DNA of 48,555 nt. Source: Helicobacter sp. Its GTDB lineage: Bacteria > Campylobacterota > Campylobacteria > Campylobacterales > Helicobacteraceae. Below the pieces are notes generated by a model. That model had not been told where the DNA came from and did no database searches. It worked only from the letters and a program-made list of their open reading frames with translations. Positions within the stretch are counted from its first letter, which is position 1. Every line of letters begins with the position of its first letter. A program made the translations under genes and the position numbers. Location of the stretch: NCBI RefSeq assembly GCF_022770205.1, contig NZ_JALEIK010000002.1, positions 1 through 48,555 of the forward strand, read 5' to 3'. Positions 33,754-41,928 of the stretch are shown here, one piece after another.

Positions 33754-34621
33754 TTTAGGTGATAGCATAAATTTATTTGGATTAGCTGGAGCCGTGATAA
33801 TTTTAGCTTTGACGATTTTCATTGCGGGTAGTTATATTAGAAAAATGAAGGATAGCAAAGCAGAAGGTGATTTAGGAGAAGAAGAATGGGATGGCATTAA
33901 AAAATTTAAAAATGACATTCCTATTGGTTGGGGGGTAGCCTATTTAGTGCTTATTATTTGGGCTTTATGGTATTGGTTTGTGGGGTATCCTTTGAACTCT
34001 TATTCACAAATTGGGGAATATAATGAGGAGGTGAAAGCTTATAATGCAAAATTTGAAGAAAAATGGCAAGATATTGATGAGGAGACATTAACAAAAATGG
34101 GGCAAAATCTCTATTTGGTGCAATGTTCACAATGCCACGGGATTACAACAGAAGGGATTAATGGAATTGCTGCAAACTTGCTTGAATGGGGCAGAGAAGA
34201 GGGGATTGTTCGGACTATCAAAGAGGGAAGTAAAGGTTTAGGCTATCCCTTAGGAGATATGTTTCCAATTGATCAGCTTGCACCTGGTGTGTTAAATGGC
34301 GAAGAAGATTATCGGGCGATAGCTGCTTATGTTATGGCAGAAATCTCAGAAGTGAAAAAAACAAAATACCCCGAGTTGGTTGCTAAAGGCAAGGAGCTTT
34401 TTGGTGCTGCAACTTGTGCAGCCTGCCACGGAGAAGATGGCAGGGGTATGGGCGGCTTATCTCCTGATTTAACCAAGTATGGGACACCAGCATTTGTAGC
34501 TGAAGTTCTTGAAAAAGGTAAAAAAGGATATATTGGCATTATGCCCTCCTTTAAATCCCAAATCCTAACAGATAAGCAAAAAGAAGCTTTGGCGCATTTC
34601 ATTTATTCGGAGAAAGATTAA
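33740..34621 (+). CDS. ccoP: cbb3-type cytochrome c oxidase subunit III, dihaem
   Basis: The 293-residue protein has N-terminal membrane spans (residues 12-30 and 63-82) and two c-type haem sites, CSQCH (129-133) and CAACH (226-230). Met ligands are probable in MFPID and GIMPSF. It receives electrons from cytochrome c or bc1 and hands them to CcoO. The start ATG 33740 lies inside ccoQ, with AGGAGAGG upstream. Confidence 0.96.
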   Translation: MEWFNLGDSINLFGLAGAVIILALTIFIAGSYIRKMKDSKAEGDLGEEEWDGIKKFKNDIPIGWGVAYLVLIIWALWYWFVGYPLNSYSQIGEYNEEVKAYNAKFEEKWQDIDEETLTKMGQNLYLVQCSQCHGITTEGINGIAANLLEWGREEGIVRTIKEGSKGLGYPLGDMFPIDQLAPGVLNGEEDYRAIAAYVMAEISEVKKTKYPELVAKGKELFGAATCAACHGEDGRGMGGLSPDLTKYGTPAFVAEVLEKGKKGYIGIMPSFKSQILTDKQKEALAHFIYSEKD

Positions 34622-34631
34622 GGAGAGTTTT

Positions 34632-34844
34632 ATGAATGGTTTATTTGGGATTAATGGGCTTTCTGGATATTTTTTGTCAGTTGTTATATTGCTTGCTATT
34701 GTTTTTGGGTTAGGCTATGCTGCTGTTATTACACAAAAAGAACAGGCTAATAACCCTTATGTGATTGAGGATATTAATACACTGCAAGGAGTGAGCAAAG
34801 ACAATGTATTGCATTATAAAGATGCTAAGGAAGGGAAACAATGA
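34632..34844 (+). CDS. DUF4006-family small membrane protein
   Basis: The 70-residue protein has a single membrane span (YFLSVVILLAIVFGLGYAAV) after a short GLFGINGLSG leader, then a polar tail. Small proteins of this kind follow ccoP in epsilonproteobacteria and are grouped as DUF4006. The function is unknown; support of cbb3 oxidase assembly is plausible. AAGGAG precedes the start. Confidence 0.75.
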   Translation: MNGLFGINGLSGYFLSVVILLAIVFGLGYAAVITQKEQANNPYVIEDINTLQGVSKDNVLHYKDAKEGKQ

Positions 34845-34951
34845 TGAAATATACGGGATTAGAAAAGATTCTTTTTGTTGCAAATATCGTTGCAGTTATT
34901 GTGTCTATTGCTGTTGCTTTTATTCCTGATATGCTTCTTTTTGTTGGCTAA
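34841..34951 (+). CDS. 36-residue membrane peptide in the oxidase cluster
   Basis: ATG 34841 overlaps the stop of the DUF4006 gene and has AAGGGAAA upstream. The next gene follows at once after its TAA. The peptide reads MMKYTGLEKILFVANIV and then VIVSIAVAFIPDMLLFVG, a single hydrophobic span. The fit between neighbours, with overlap at one end and immediate junction at the other, supports translation. Such micro-proteins are often missed by gene callers. Confidence 0.6.
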   Translation: MMKYTGLEKILFVANIVAVIVSIAVAFIPDMLLFVG

Positions 34952-34954
34952 TTG

Positions 34955-35536
34955 ATGTTAAAAATTTTGGAAATAGGGATTTTTTCTCTATTTTTTTGTG
35001 TGTTTGCATTTGCTAGAACTTATGTTTTAGAAAATCAAAATCAGTTGGTTGATAAAACAGAGGGTTTTATTGAGATTTTATCAGATGAAGTGTATGAGAA
35101 AACAGGCGTTTCTTTGTATGTTGTTGCTCTTGAGAATTTGGGGGGTAAGAGTATCCAAGAGCAGGAACATTTTTTTACACAAAACTTAAAATTTCCCTAT
35201 GCGCTTCTCTTTTTTACACAACTTGAAAAGAAAATCAATATCATCACAAGCCCAGAAGTTGAGAGAATGTTTGACAAAAAAGAAGTGTATTGGGATTATA
35301 TTGTGCCTTTAATCCCTCAAAGTGATAAAGAACTAACCCAACAAAATATTTCCGCATTTTTATTGAATGGTTTTGTGGATATTGCAGATAGAATCGCTAC
35401 TTACCATAATGTGGAGTTAGAGCATAGCTTCCCAAAACAAAATAAAGGTGTGGAAATTGCCGTGCGAACCTTGTTGTATGCAATGTTGTTTATAATGCTA
35501 TTGTTGTTTTTGTTTGTGCATTTAAGGAAAAAGTGA
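34955..35536 (+). CDS. TPM-domain-like exported membrane-anchored protein
   Basis: The 193-residue protein starts at ATG 34955. It has an N-terminal signal-type segment (MLKILEIGIFSLFFCVFAFA), a periplasmic alpha-beta domain with VYEKTGVSLYVVALENLGG, as in TPM (YgcG) domains, and a C-terminal membrane span (TLLYAMLFIMLLLFLFVHL). Similar genes follow the cco cluster in Campylobacter. It is probably linked to oxidase biogenesis or respiratory-chain repair, without direct evidence. Confidence 0.6.
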   Translation: MLKILEIGIFSLFFCVFAFARTYVLENQNQLVDKTEGFIEILSDEVYEKTGVSLYVVALENLGGKSIQEQEHFFTQNLKFPYALLFFTQLEKKINIITSPEVERMFDKKEVYWDYIVPLIPQSDKELTQQNISAFLLNGFVDIADRIATYHNVELEHSFPKQNKGVEIAVRTLLYAMLFIMLLLFLFVHLRKK

Positions 35537-36021
35537 TGAGAAATTATTGGCCACTTGGAATTTTTTTACTTGCAATGGTGGTTGTGGGACTTATAGTGCT
35601 GACATTAAAGGTTGCCATATCAAATCCTGTGGAGCTACAAGGGATTTGTCAGCAAAGCTCCCAATACATTGATGAAAATGCTAATGCAATTGCACAAATG
35701 CGTGCAAGATTATTGAAGCAGTATGACATTACTTTTGAAGGTATGCAAGGACAGAATCTAAAAAGTTATCGCCAGATTTTCTTACGCATTAGCGATAAAA
35801 CTGATGGAAGAATTGTAACAGATGCAGAGGTTAATTTTTTTTTAATGCGTCCTCACACAACGCAGGATGATAAAGCATTGGGAAGTGGAGAGCTTGTTGA
35901 GGGATTGTGGCAGAGTCAGTATTTTGAAGTGCAAAAACAAGGGCGTTATCAAAGTGAAGCTTTGGTGAAAATTGATGGGGATTCTATTTGTGTAACGCAG
36001 GAATATTTTATTAGAGAATAA
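35536..36021 (+). CDS. FixH-family protein
   Basis: The 161-residue protein has an N-terminal membrane anchor (YWPLGIFLLAMVVVGLIVLT) and an extracytoplasmic beta domain with FLRISDKTDGRIVTDAEVNF and MRPHTTQDD, as in FixH-like proteins. FixH/CcoH binds cbb3 oxidase subunits during assembly. The gene starts in an overlap with the previous stop. Its location four genes behind ccoP fits a maturation role. Confidence 0.7.
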   Translation: MRNYWPLGIFLLAMVVVGLIVLTLKVAISNPVELQGICQQSSQYIDENANAIAQMRARLLKQYDITFEGMQGQNLKSYRQIFLRISDKTDGRIVTDAEVNFFLMRPHTTQDDKALGSGELVEGLWQSQYFEVQKQGRYQSEALVKIDGDSICVTQEYFIRE

Positions 36022-36029
36022 GTTTGTAG

Positions 36030-36515
36030 ATGTGCAATAAGAGAGGCTTTGAGCCAATTTTTGATTGTGAAAGTGAAGTGTTAATACTTGGGAGTTTTCC
36101 AAGCAGAATGTCTTTTGCAGAAGGCTTTTATTACGCAAATCCTAGAAACAGATTTTGGAAAATGTTACAAGACTTCTTTAAAGTGAAATTAGTAAGTATA
36201 GAAGCAAAAAAGAATTTTTTGTTAAAACAGCATATTGCTTTATGGGATATTGTGTGTCTTGGTAGTAACACACAAGGAGGAAGGGAGGGCAGTATGGATA
36301 AAAATTTATTAGCGGTTGAAATTTCTGATATTGTTGCATTGCTTAATGTAACAAAGATTAAAAAAATCCTATGCAATGGAAAGAAAGCTTACGCACTTTT
36401 TTGTAAATCTTATCCGCATTTACAGGATAGAGCAAAATGTCTTTCTTCTACAAGTCCAGCAAATGTTAGATTTGATAGTGTGCAGTGGAAAAGGGAGTTG
36501 TTGCAGATACAATAA
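36030..36515 (+). CDS. DNA-deoxyinosine/uracil glycosylase-family protein
   Basis: The 161-residue protein belongs to the uracil-DNA-glycosylase superfamily. LILGSFPSRMSF is motif 1 with the conserved GSFPS, and YYANPRNRFWKML follows as in DNA-deoxyinosine glycosylases (TIGR04274 type). The C-terminal SSTSPANVRF provides the second conserved loop. It would remove deaminated bases from DNA. It starts eight bases after the FixH gene but is functionally separate. Confidence 0.8.
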   Translation: MCNKRGFEPIFDCESEVLILGSFPSRMSFAEGFYYANPRNRFWKMLQDFFKVKLVSIEAKKNFLLKQHIALWDIVCLGSNTQGGREGSMDKNLLAVEISDIVALLNVTKIKKILCNGKKAYALFCKSYPHLQDRAKCLSSTSPANVRFDSVQWKRELLQIQ

Positions 36516-36581
36516 TTTTAGAATATATTTTTAAAGCAAAATTTTGTAAAATTGGAGTATTTTTATTTTTAAGGGATGGAT

Positions 36582-38762
36582 ATGGTAACCATTTTACAAA
36601 TTGGAGCAGGTGGAGTTGGTGGCGTAGTAGCACATAAAATGGCGATGAATAGGGAGAGCTTTTCGCGCATTATCTTAGCTTCTCGCACGCTAGATAAATG
36701 CAAGGCGATAGCAGATTCTATTAGAGAGAAGGGCTTAGGCGGGATTGAGATAGATTCTGTAAATGCTGATAGTGTGGAATCTGTGGTGGCTTTGATTGAA
36801 AAGTATCGCCCAAAGCTTGTGGTAAATGTTGCATTGCCTTACCAAGATTTAAGCATTATGGAAGCGTGTTTGCGCACAAAAACGCATTATTTAGACACGG
36901 CAAATTACGAGCATCCAGATTCTGCGCATTTTGAGTATAAAGAGCAGTGGGCGTATGATACACGCTATAAACAAGCTGGAATCTTTGCGTTGCTTGGCAG
37001 TGGATTTGATCCGGGTGTTACCAATGTATTTTGTGCTTACGCGCAAAAGCATTATTTTGATGAGATTCATAGCATTGATATTTTGGATTGTAATGCAGGG
37101 GATCACGGCTATGCGTTTGCTACAAACTTTAACCCTGAAATTAATTTAAGAGAGGTGAGTTCAAAGGCTCGATATTGGGTTAAGGGCGATTCTCTAGGGC
37201 ATTCAGTATTGAGCGATAAATTGGCGATTCTGCGTTCGCCAACTGCGGCACTTACCTCTAGTAATCTTCTTGTTGGCTCACTTGAAAACGCCGATTTCTC
37301 ATCTCAATCCTTAGAATGCCAAGAGTCTCAAAAAGATTCCCAAAAAGCGGATTCTAGTCATTGCGAGACTTCTGCAAGAAGTCGTGGCAATCCACAAAAC
37401 ATAGAATCCAAATCTCTAGTTTCTAGCACAGATTTAGCCTTAAATCCAGACTTACAACAAGACACCATTTACCGCAAATTTGAGCGAGAGGAGCAACACT
37501 GGCGAGCAGAAGTGGAGGCAAAAGCGGAAGCAGTTACAGCAAATCAGCACAATAGAAATTCTAAGATTTTTGATGAGAAAGGTGCGTTTTGGAGTGAACA
37601 AGCAAGGAGTTACCTAAGCGGTAATGACGCCGCTTGTGAGCGAACAATCGCACCTTTATCGCAAAACGAAGTTTCTTTAGAAAAAGCTGAATTTCCATAC
37701 GCAGGGGGGCAGTGGAGGGATATTGCGCCTTTGGCTTTAATGAAAGAGTGGGATTACCCAGAAGTTGGCGTGAAAAATAGCTATTTGCTTTACCACGAAG
37801 AGCTAGAATCGCTTATCCGCAATATCAAAGGCTTACGAAAAATCCGCTTTTTTATGACTTTTGGCGAGAGCTATCTCACGCATATGAAATGCTTAGAGAA
37901 CATTGGCTTTTTACGCATTGATGAAGTGCGTCATAAAGGCAGTAAAATCGTGCCTATTGAAGTGCTAAAGACACTTTTGCCAGATCCAGCAAGTTTAGCA
38001 AGCCGCACAAAGGGGCAAACGCATATTGGCTGTTATATGAAGGGTGTGAAAGATGGCAAAGAACGCACGATTTATATTTATAATATTTGCGACCACGAAG
38101 CTTGTTATAGGGAAGTTAATGCACAAGGTGTAAGTTATACGACAGGTGTGCCAGCAATGATTGGAGCAAAGCTCATCTGTGAAAATAAATGGGGGCTAAA
38201 TGCGCCTAAGAATGTAGCTTTCACTCAATCTTTGCAGGAGCTTGAAAATTCTTTGTGCGACAGCCAAGACAGACTAGTCTCCGCAGAATTTTCTGCGCAA
38301 CCCACAAATCTTAAGCAAAATCTACATTCTTTAGATTCTAACAATACAGAATCTAAAAAAGTGGATTCTACCCCTTGCCATAGCAGTGAAGCTTCTAGCC
38401 TAGAATTCTACAACGCAGAGCGGCTAAAACTCAACGCCGATATGCCAAAAGGTGGGGAGTATCAAGGGATTGATAATGCCATAAATCTTGCAGAAGCAGT
38501 TGTGGGCAGTCAGCAAAGCAGAAATTCTAAGATTTTGAATGAGAAATGTGATTTTTCGCAGCTCCCGCATTTATCGTCAAAAGCTGAATTTCAAGGGGCT
38601 GGGGTGTGGAATATGGAGCAAAATGACCCCGATCCATTTATGTGCGAGTTAAATAAACAAGGACTCCCCTATGTTGTCTGTGAAATAGAATCTAATGGCA
38701 ACTTAAAAGTGCTAGAAGATGGGAGAGAAAGTTTAAAGAACAAGCTAAAATCTCCCTTATAA
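36582..38762 (+). CDS. Carboxynorspermidine synthase enlarged by two in-frame insertions
   Basis: The start is taken as ATG 36582 after AAGGGA, giving 726 residues, whereas this saccharopine-dehydrogenase-like family normally has about 400. Known blocks are intact: ILQIGAGGVGGVVAHKMAM, PYQDLSIMEACL, FDPGVTNVFCAYA, then YLLYHEELESL, MTFGESYLTHMKCLENI, LLPDPASL, YIYNICDHEACY, SYTTGVPAMIGA and DPDPFMCELNKQGLPY. An insertion of about 170 codons lies after ARYW (near 37180-37700) and another of about 130 codons after CENKWG (near 38199-38594). Both read through in frame and carry palindromes and shared repeats. The enzyme reductively joins diaminopropane and aspartate semialdehyde in norspermidine/spermidine synthesis. 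Insertions sit at positions that would form loops, so activity may be retained. Confidence 0.85.
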   Translation: MVTILQIGAGGVGGVVAHKMAMNRESFSRIILASRTLDKCKAIADSIREKGLGGIEIDSVNADSVESVVALIEKYRPKLVVNVALPYQDLSIMEACLRTKTHYLDTANYEHPDSAHFEYKEQWAYDTRYKQAGIFALLGSGFDPGVTNVFCAYAQKHYFDEIHSIDILDCNAGDHGYAFATNFNPEINLREVSSKARYWVKGDSLGHSVLSDKLAILRSPTAALTSSNLLVGSLENADFSSQSLECQESQKDSQKADSSHCETSARSRGNPQNIESKSLVSSTDLALNPDLQQDTIYRKFEREEQHWRAEVEAKAEAVTANQHNRNSKIFDEKGAFWSEQARSYLSGNDAACERTIAPLSQNEVSLEKAEFPYAGGQWRDIAPLALMKEWDYPEVGVKNSYLLYHEELESLIRNIKGLRKIRFFMTFGESYLTHMKCLENIGFLRIDEVRHKGSKIVPIEVLKTLLPDPASLASRTKGQTHIGCYMKGVKDGKERTIYIYNICDHEACYREVNAQGVSYTTGVPAMIGAKLICENKWGLNAPKNVAFTQSLQELENSLCDSQDRLVSAEFSAQPTNLKQNLHSLDSNNTESKKVDSTPCHSSEASSLEFYNAERLKLNADMPKGGEYQGIDNAINLAEAVVGSQQSRNSKILNEKCDFSQLPHLSSKAEFQGAGVWNMEQNDPDPFMCELNKQGLPYVVCEIESNGNLKVLEDGRESLKNKLKSPL
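37360..37391. repeat. REP-like palindrome inside coding sequence, insertion 1
   Basis: An imperfect palindrome: outer arms ATTGC (37360-37364) and GCAAT (37387-37391), inner arms GACTTCT (37367-37373) and AGAAGTC (37377-37383), with a three-base loop. It is translated as part of CETSARSRGN. Its start and end resemble the ATTGCGAG...GCAAT palindromes dispersed in many bacterial genomes. Confidence 0.6.
37554..37580 (+). repeat. Direct repeat copy A (insertion 1)
   Basis: A 27-base stretch encoding RNSKIFDEK, matched at 25 of 27 bases by copy B at 38520-38546. A second shared 14-base block, AAAAGCTGAATTTC, lies at 37682-37695 here and 38579-38592 in the other insertion, in the same order. Confidence 0.65.
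38282..38297. repeat. Short palindrome inside coding sequence, insertion 2
   Basis: Perfect 7-base arms CGCAGAA (38282-38288) and TTCTGCG (38291-38297) around TT, translated within SAEFSAQP. It lies in the second in-frame insertion of the carboxynorspermidine synthase gene. Confidence 0.5.
38520..38546 (+). repeat. Direct repeat copy B (insertion 2)
   Basis: The counterpart of 37554-37580, encoding RNSKILNEK. Order and phase of the shared blocks are the same in both insertions, indicating that they derive from the same type of element. Confidence 0.65.
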
Positions 38763-38938
38763 AAGAAAGATATAAGTAATTTTAATTTGTCATTGGGTGA
38801 GCTTTTTGATACCCTACAAGATTTAAAAGAGCAAAAGAAATATCACTAAAATCAATAAAAATGTTTTTATTAAAATTTACACTTCATTGACAAATGGTTG
38901 TTAAAATTCCATCTCTAATTTATCTTAAAAGGAAGAAA

Positions 38939-39691
38939 ATGAAAAAAATTGTGAGTTTATTTGGCGCGCTTTCTTTAGCTTTGAGTGTAGCAAACGCAGA
39001 TGTTAATCTTTATGGTCCTGGCGGTCCGCACACAGCCTTAAAAGACATAGCAAGTCAATACACTGAAAAAACAGGCGTGAAGGTTCATATTAATTTCGGT
39101 CCTCAGGCGACTTGGTTTGACAAGGCAAAGGAGAATGCAGACATTTTATTTGGCACTTCTGAGCAGTCGGCCTTAGCGATTGCAACTGATTTTGGCGAGG
39201 ATTTTAACACGAGCAAGATTCAGCCTTTGTATTTTAGGGAGGCGATTATCCTAACTAAGCCTGGCAATCCGCTTAAAATCAAGGGTTTAAAGGATTTAGC
39301 AAATAAAAATGTAAGGATAGTTGTGCCTGAGGGTGCGGGGAAAAGCAACACTTCTGGGACTGGCGTTTGGGAGGATATGATAGGCAGAACGAAGGATATT
39401 AAAACCATACAAAATTTTAGAAATAATATCGTAGCCTTTGTTCCAAATAGCGGAAGTGCAAGAAGGCTTTTTGAGGAAGATAAGGCGGATGCGTGGATTA
39501 CTTGGATAGACTGGTCAAAGAGCAATCCTAACATAGGGAGTGCGGTAAAGATAGAGGATGATTTAGTTGTTTATAGGAATTTTAATGTTGTAGCTAAAGA
39601 AGGTGCTAGCAAGGAGGTGCAAGATTTTATTGATTATTTAAGCTCTAAGGAAGCTAAAAAAATTTTTAATCAATACGGCTGGAAAAATTAA
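38939..39691 (+). CDS. AcfC-type periplasmic substrate-binding protein
   Basis: The start is ATG 38939 behind AAAGGAAG. A further upstream in-frame GTG-type start would place a non-signal segment before it. The 250-residue protein has a signal peptide (MKKIVSLFGALSLALSVANA) and a mature start, DVNLYGPGGPHTALKDIA. It also has NFGPQATWFDKAKENADILF, VVPEGAGKSNTSGTGVWEDM and PNSGSARRLFEEDKADAW, as in AcfC-like members of the ModA-type binding-protein group. No permease or ATPase genes are next to it. A terminator follows directly, so the gene is likely a single unit and could have been acquired separately. The ligand is unknown; an oxyanion or organic acid is plausible. Confidence 0.8.
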   Translation: MKKIVSLFGALSLALSVANADVNLYGPGGPHTALKDIASQYTEKTGVKVHINFGPQATWFDKAKENADILFGTSEQSALAIATDFGEDFNTSKIQPLYFREAIILTKPGNPLKIKGLKDLANKNVRIVVPEGAGKSNTSGTGVWEDMIGRTKDIKTIQNFRNNIVAFVPNSGSARRLFEEDKADAWITWIDWSKSNPNIGSAVKIEDDLVVYRNFNVVAKEGASKEVQDFIDYLSSKEAKKIFNQYGWKN

Positions 39692-39703
39692 ACTTCTAAC
39701 ATA

Positions 39704-39740
39704 ATCCCTCTTTTTGTTTGCAAAAAAGAGGGATTTTATT
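39704..39740 (+). terminator. Rho-independent terminator after the AcfC-type gene
   Basis: Arms ATCCCTCTTTTT (39704-39715) and AAAAAAGAGGGAT (about 39721-39733) form a strong stem, followed by TTTTATTTTT. It lies 12 bases after the stop codon. Confidence 0.85.
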
Positions 39741-40194
39741 TTTAGAGTGGTATTGTAACTTGTATTGCCTAATGGAATCTTAATAAATTCTAAGGGAAAT
39801 CATAGCTTTAGATTGCAAAGCTTTAAAAACATTCCTATCATTTACAATGAAACAATCATACAATTGAAAAAGCCAATCAATTAGCGTTAAAAAGAACGAC
39901 AAGCTAAAGAATTTTTAGAATCTACACACAAAAATTAGTGCCCTAAGTGGCTATGACGCAAGCTATCATCAAAAAATTTTCAAATGCTTTGCATTGCTCG
40001 CTTTATCCCCTAATCAACCTAGCCTCTTTAATCAAAAAAATGAATATTCTCAAAATAAAGAGATGCCTTAACAGAGATGCATTAAATTTGCATAGAGTAG
40101 TTTATGGAAGTTATTCTAAGTTTAAGAAGAGTTTTATAAAACAAACGCTATTCCCTAGAAAAAGAAATCAGCAATCCGTTTTTTAGGAGATAAA
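39741..40194. other. Gene-free stretch with degenerate coding remnants
   Basis: This region between a terminator and the pentapeptide-repeat gene holds no convincing gene. A 79-codon frame (39947-40186, GTG start) has no ribosome site. Short pieces in different frames, such as EKANQLALK, KERQAKEFLEST and ALSGYDASYHQKIFKCFALL, read like parts of one protein broken by several frameshifts. I could not name the ancestor. No tRNA, repeat or promoter pair was clear. AGGAGA at 40186 belongs to the next gene. Confidence 0.4.
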
Positions 40195-41922
40195 ATGAGT
40201 GAAGAGGATTTAAAGTAAAAGATTATAAAACTGCTTGGTGTAAGATATAAGAATATAGAGATAGATATAGAGAGGAAAAAGTGCATCATACAAGGGAAAG
40301 AAGAGCATTATATTTGTATTTCTGATAGATTATCTTTTGGTGATTTATTGAAGGATGAGTCCTTTGCAATTGATTTTTATTTTAAAAATTGTAGATTTAA
40401 AAATGAAATAATATTTACAAATTGTTTTAAAAATGATATTTCCTTTGAGGATTGTGAATTTACAGGGAAAATTAGATTTTATTTAGAAAAAAATACTTCA
40501 AATAAAGAAATCCATTTACAAAATGTAAAATTTATGAGAAGCAAGTTTAAAAAAGAAGTAATATTCAGCAAAGGAAAAGTTAATAGAATAAAATTTGGAA
40601 CTTGCACTTTTGAAAAAGAGGTTTATTTTGATGAATGTGAATTTATAGAATCTTCATCTTTTTATGCGTGTAGGTTTGAAAAAATTGCTAATTTTCATAG
40701 GGCTAACTTTAAAGAAGCTCCTAACTTTTCTCAATCTATATTCAAAGAAAATATAAATTTACTCAATGTAAAATTTGATTTTAGTTTTGATAATTTAGAA
40801 ACAACGATAAAAAATGAAAAAGAACGCGAAGATAGAGAAAAATCGAAGGAAGAAAACCAAGAGAACGAGAAAAGTCTAAGCGATTTTGCGGCTGATTTTA
40901 AAGATTCTTTTAGGGTTTTAAAAAATGCTTTGATTAAAGAGAATAATCTTTTAGAAGCATCAAAATTTCATAAATATGAACTTTATTGTCAAGAGATAGA
41001 GTTGCGAAAATTTAAGAATAGACAAGAGAAAAAGAAAGAAGAGAATAAAAAGAAAAATGAAAAAGAAAGTGAAAATAAAGATACAATGGCAAGGAAGGAT
41101 ACGCGCAAAGAGATTGGGGGATTGAAAAAAGACATTGATGCTTGGCTATTAAGTTTTTATAGAAATTTATGTGAGCACCATACAGATTTTTTAAAAATTT
41201 TTAATAATTTTTTAGTATTGATTGCATTTTATGCTTCGCTTAATTTTTTATTTATTGATGTAGAATATAATGAAGTTTTCAATACTGATAATTCTAAGCT
41301 CTATCGTATTATTTTATCATTTTTGCAAAATATCACAGAATCTATTTCAAGTTTTATAGAAGAATATAGATGGATACTCTTAGTGTTGGTTGGTTTAGGT
41401 TTATCATTGCTTGCTTTATGTGTTTATACCACTAAGAAAGGATTAAAATATTTGCTAAAAGTATTAAAATATAAAATAAAATTATTTCTTTCTTTATGTG
41501 TTTATACTATCAAGCAAGGATTAAAATATTTTATTTTAAAAGATAAAATAGAGTTATTGCTTATCTTTTTTGTATTAATATTTTTAGTGGTGTTTATTTT
41601 GCTAATTATCAACATCTTATCTGTCGCAATACTTTTTTGTGCATTTATTCTTTTTTATTTTTGTTTAATCTCTTTAAGAACGCTTTGTTTAAGAAATTTG
41701 ATTGTCCTAGCGAGCTATCTCATTGTTTTTTGGGTTATAGCCATCGGTAAAATATCTCTTTTAAATCCATTATTAGGAAAGCTTGTAAATGAGGAAAAAA
41801 TGCAGGATACTTGGTTTGTAGTCCTAACATTTGCTTACACTTATTCTTATGTTTTTAGTGCTTTTCTCTCTTCAAAAAACTGCAAGAAAGAACTCCATAG
41901 TGCCACATTAATCAAACCTTAG
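40195..41922 (+). pseudogene. Pentapeptide-repeat membrane protein gene with in-frame TAA at codon 8
   Basis: ATG 40195 with AGGAGA upstream starts MSEEDLK and then hits TAA 40216-40218. The frame continues unbroken as KIIKLLGVRYKNIEIDIERK to TAG-type end LIKP at 41922, 576 codons in all. A restart is possible at TTG 40348 (524 residues), but no ribosome site is obvious there. The first half has A(D/N)LXX-like pentapeptide units with regular Phe, such as FKNEIIFTNCF, FEDCEFTGKIRF and FHRANFKEAPNF. A highly charged coiled coil follows (about codons 205-300). The C-terminal half contains several membrane spans, including LLLIFFVLIFLVVFILLIIN. The function is unknown. A CAA to TAA change is the simplest explanation of the stop. 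Confidence 0.7.
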
Positions 41923-41928
41923 GTGTCT

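Noticed and set aside
38894-38938. Extended N-terminus of the AcfC-type protein
   Set aside because: The added residues would precede a complete signal peptide, and the ribosome site fits ATG 38939.
39947-40186. 79-codon gene in the gap before the pentapeptide-repeat gene
   Set aside because: It has a GTG start without a ribosome site and an unremarkable composition, and better-looking fragments lie in other frames of the same stretch.
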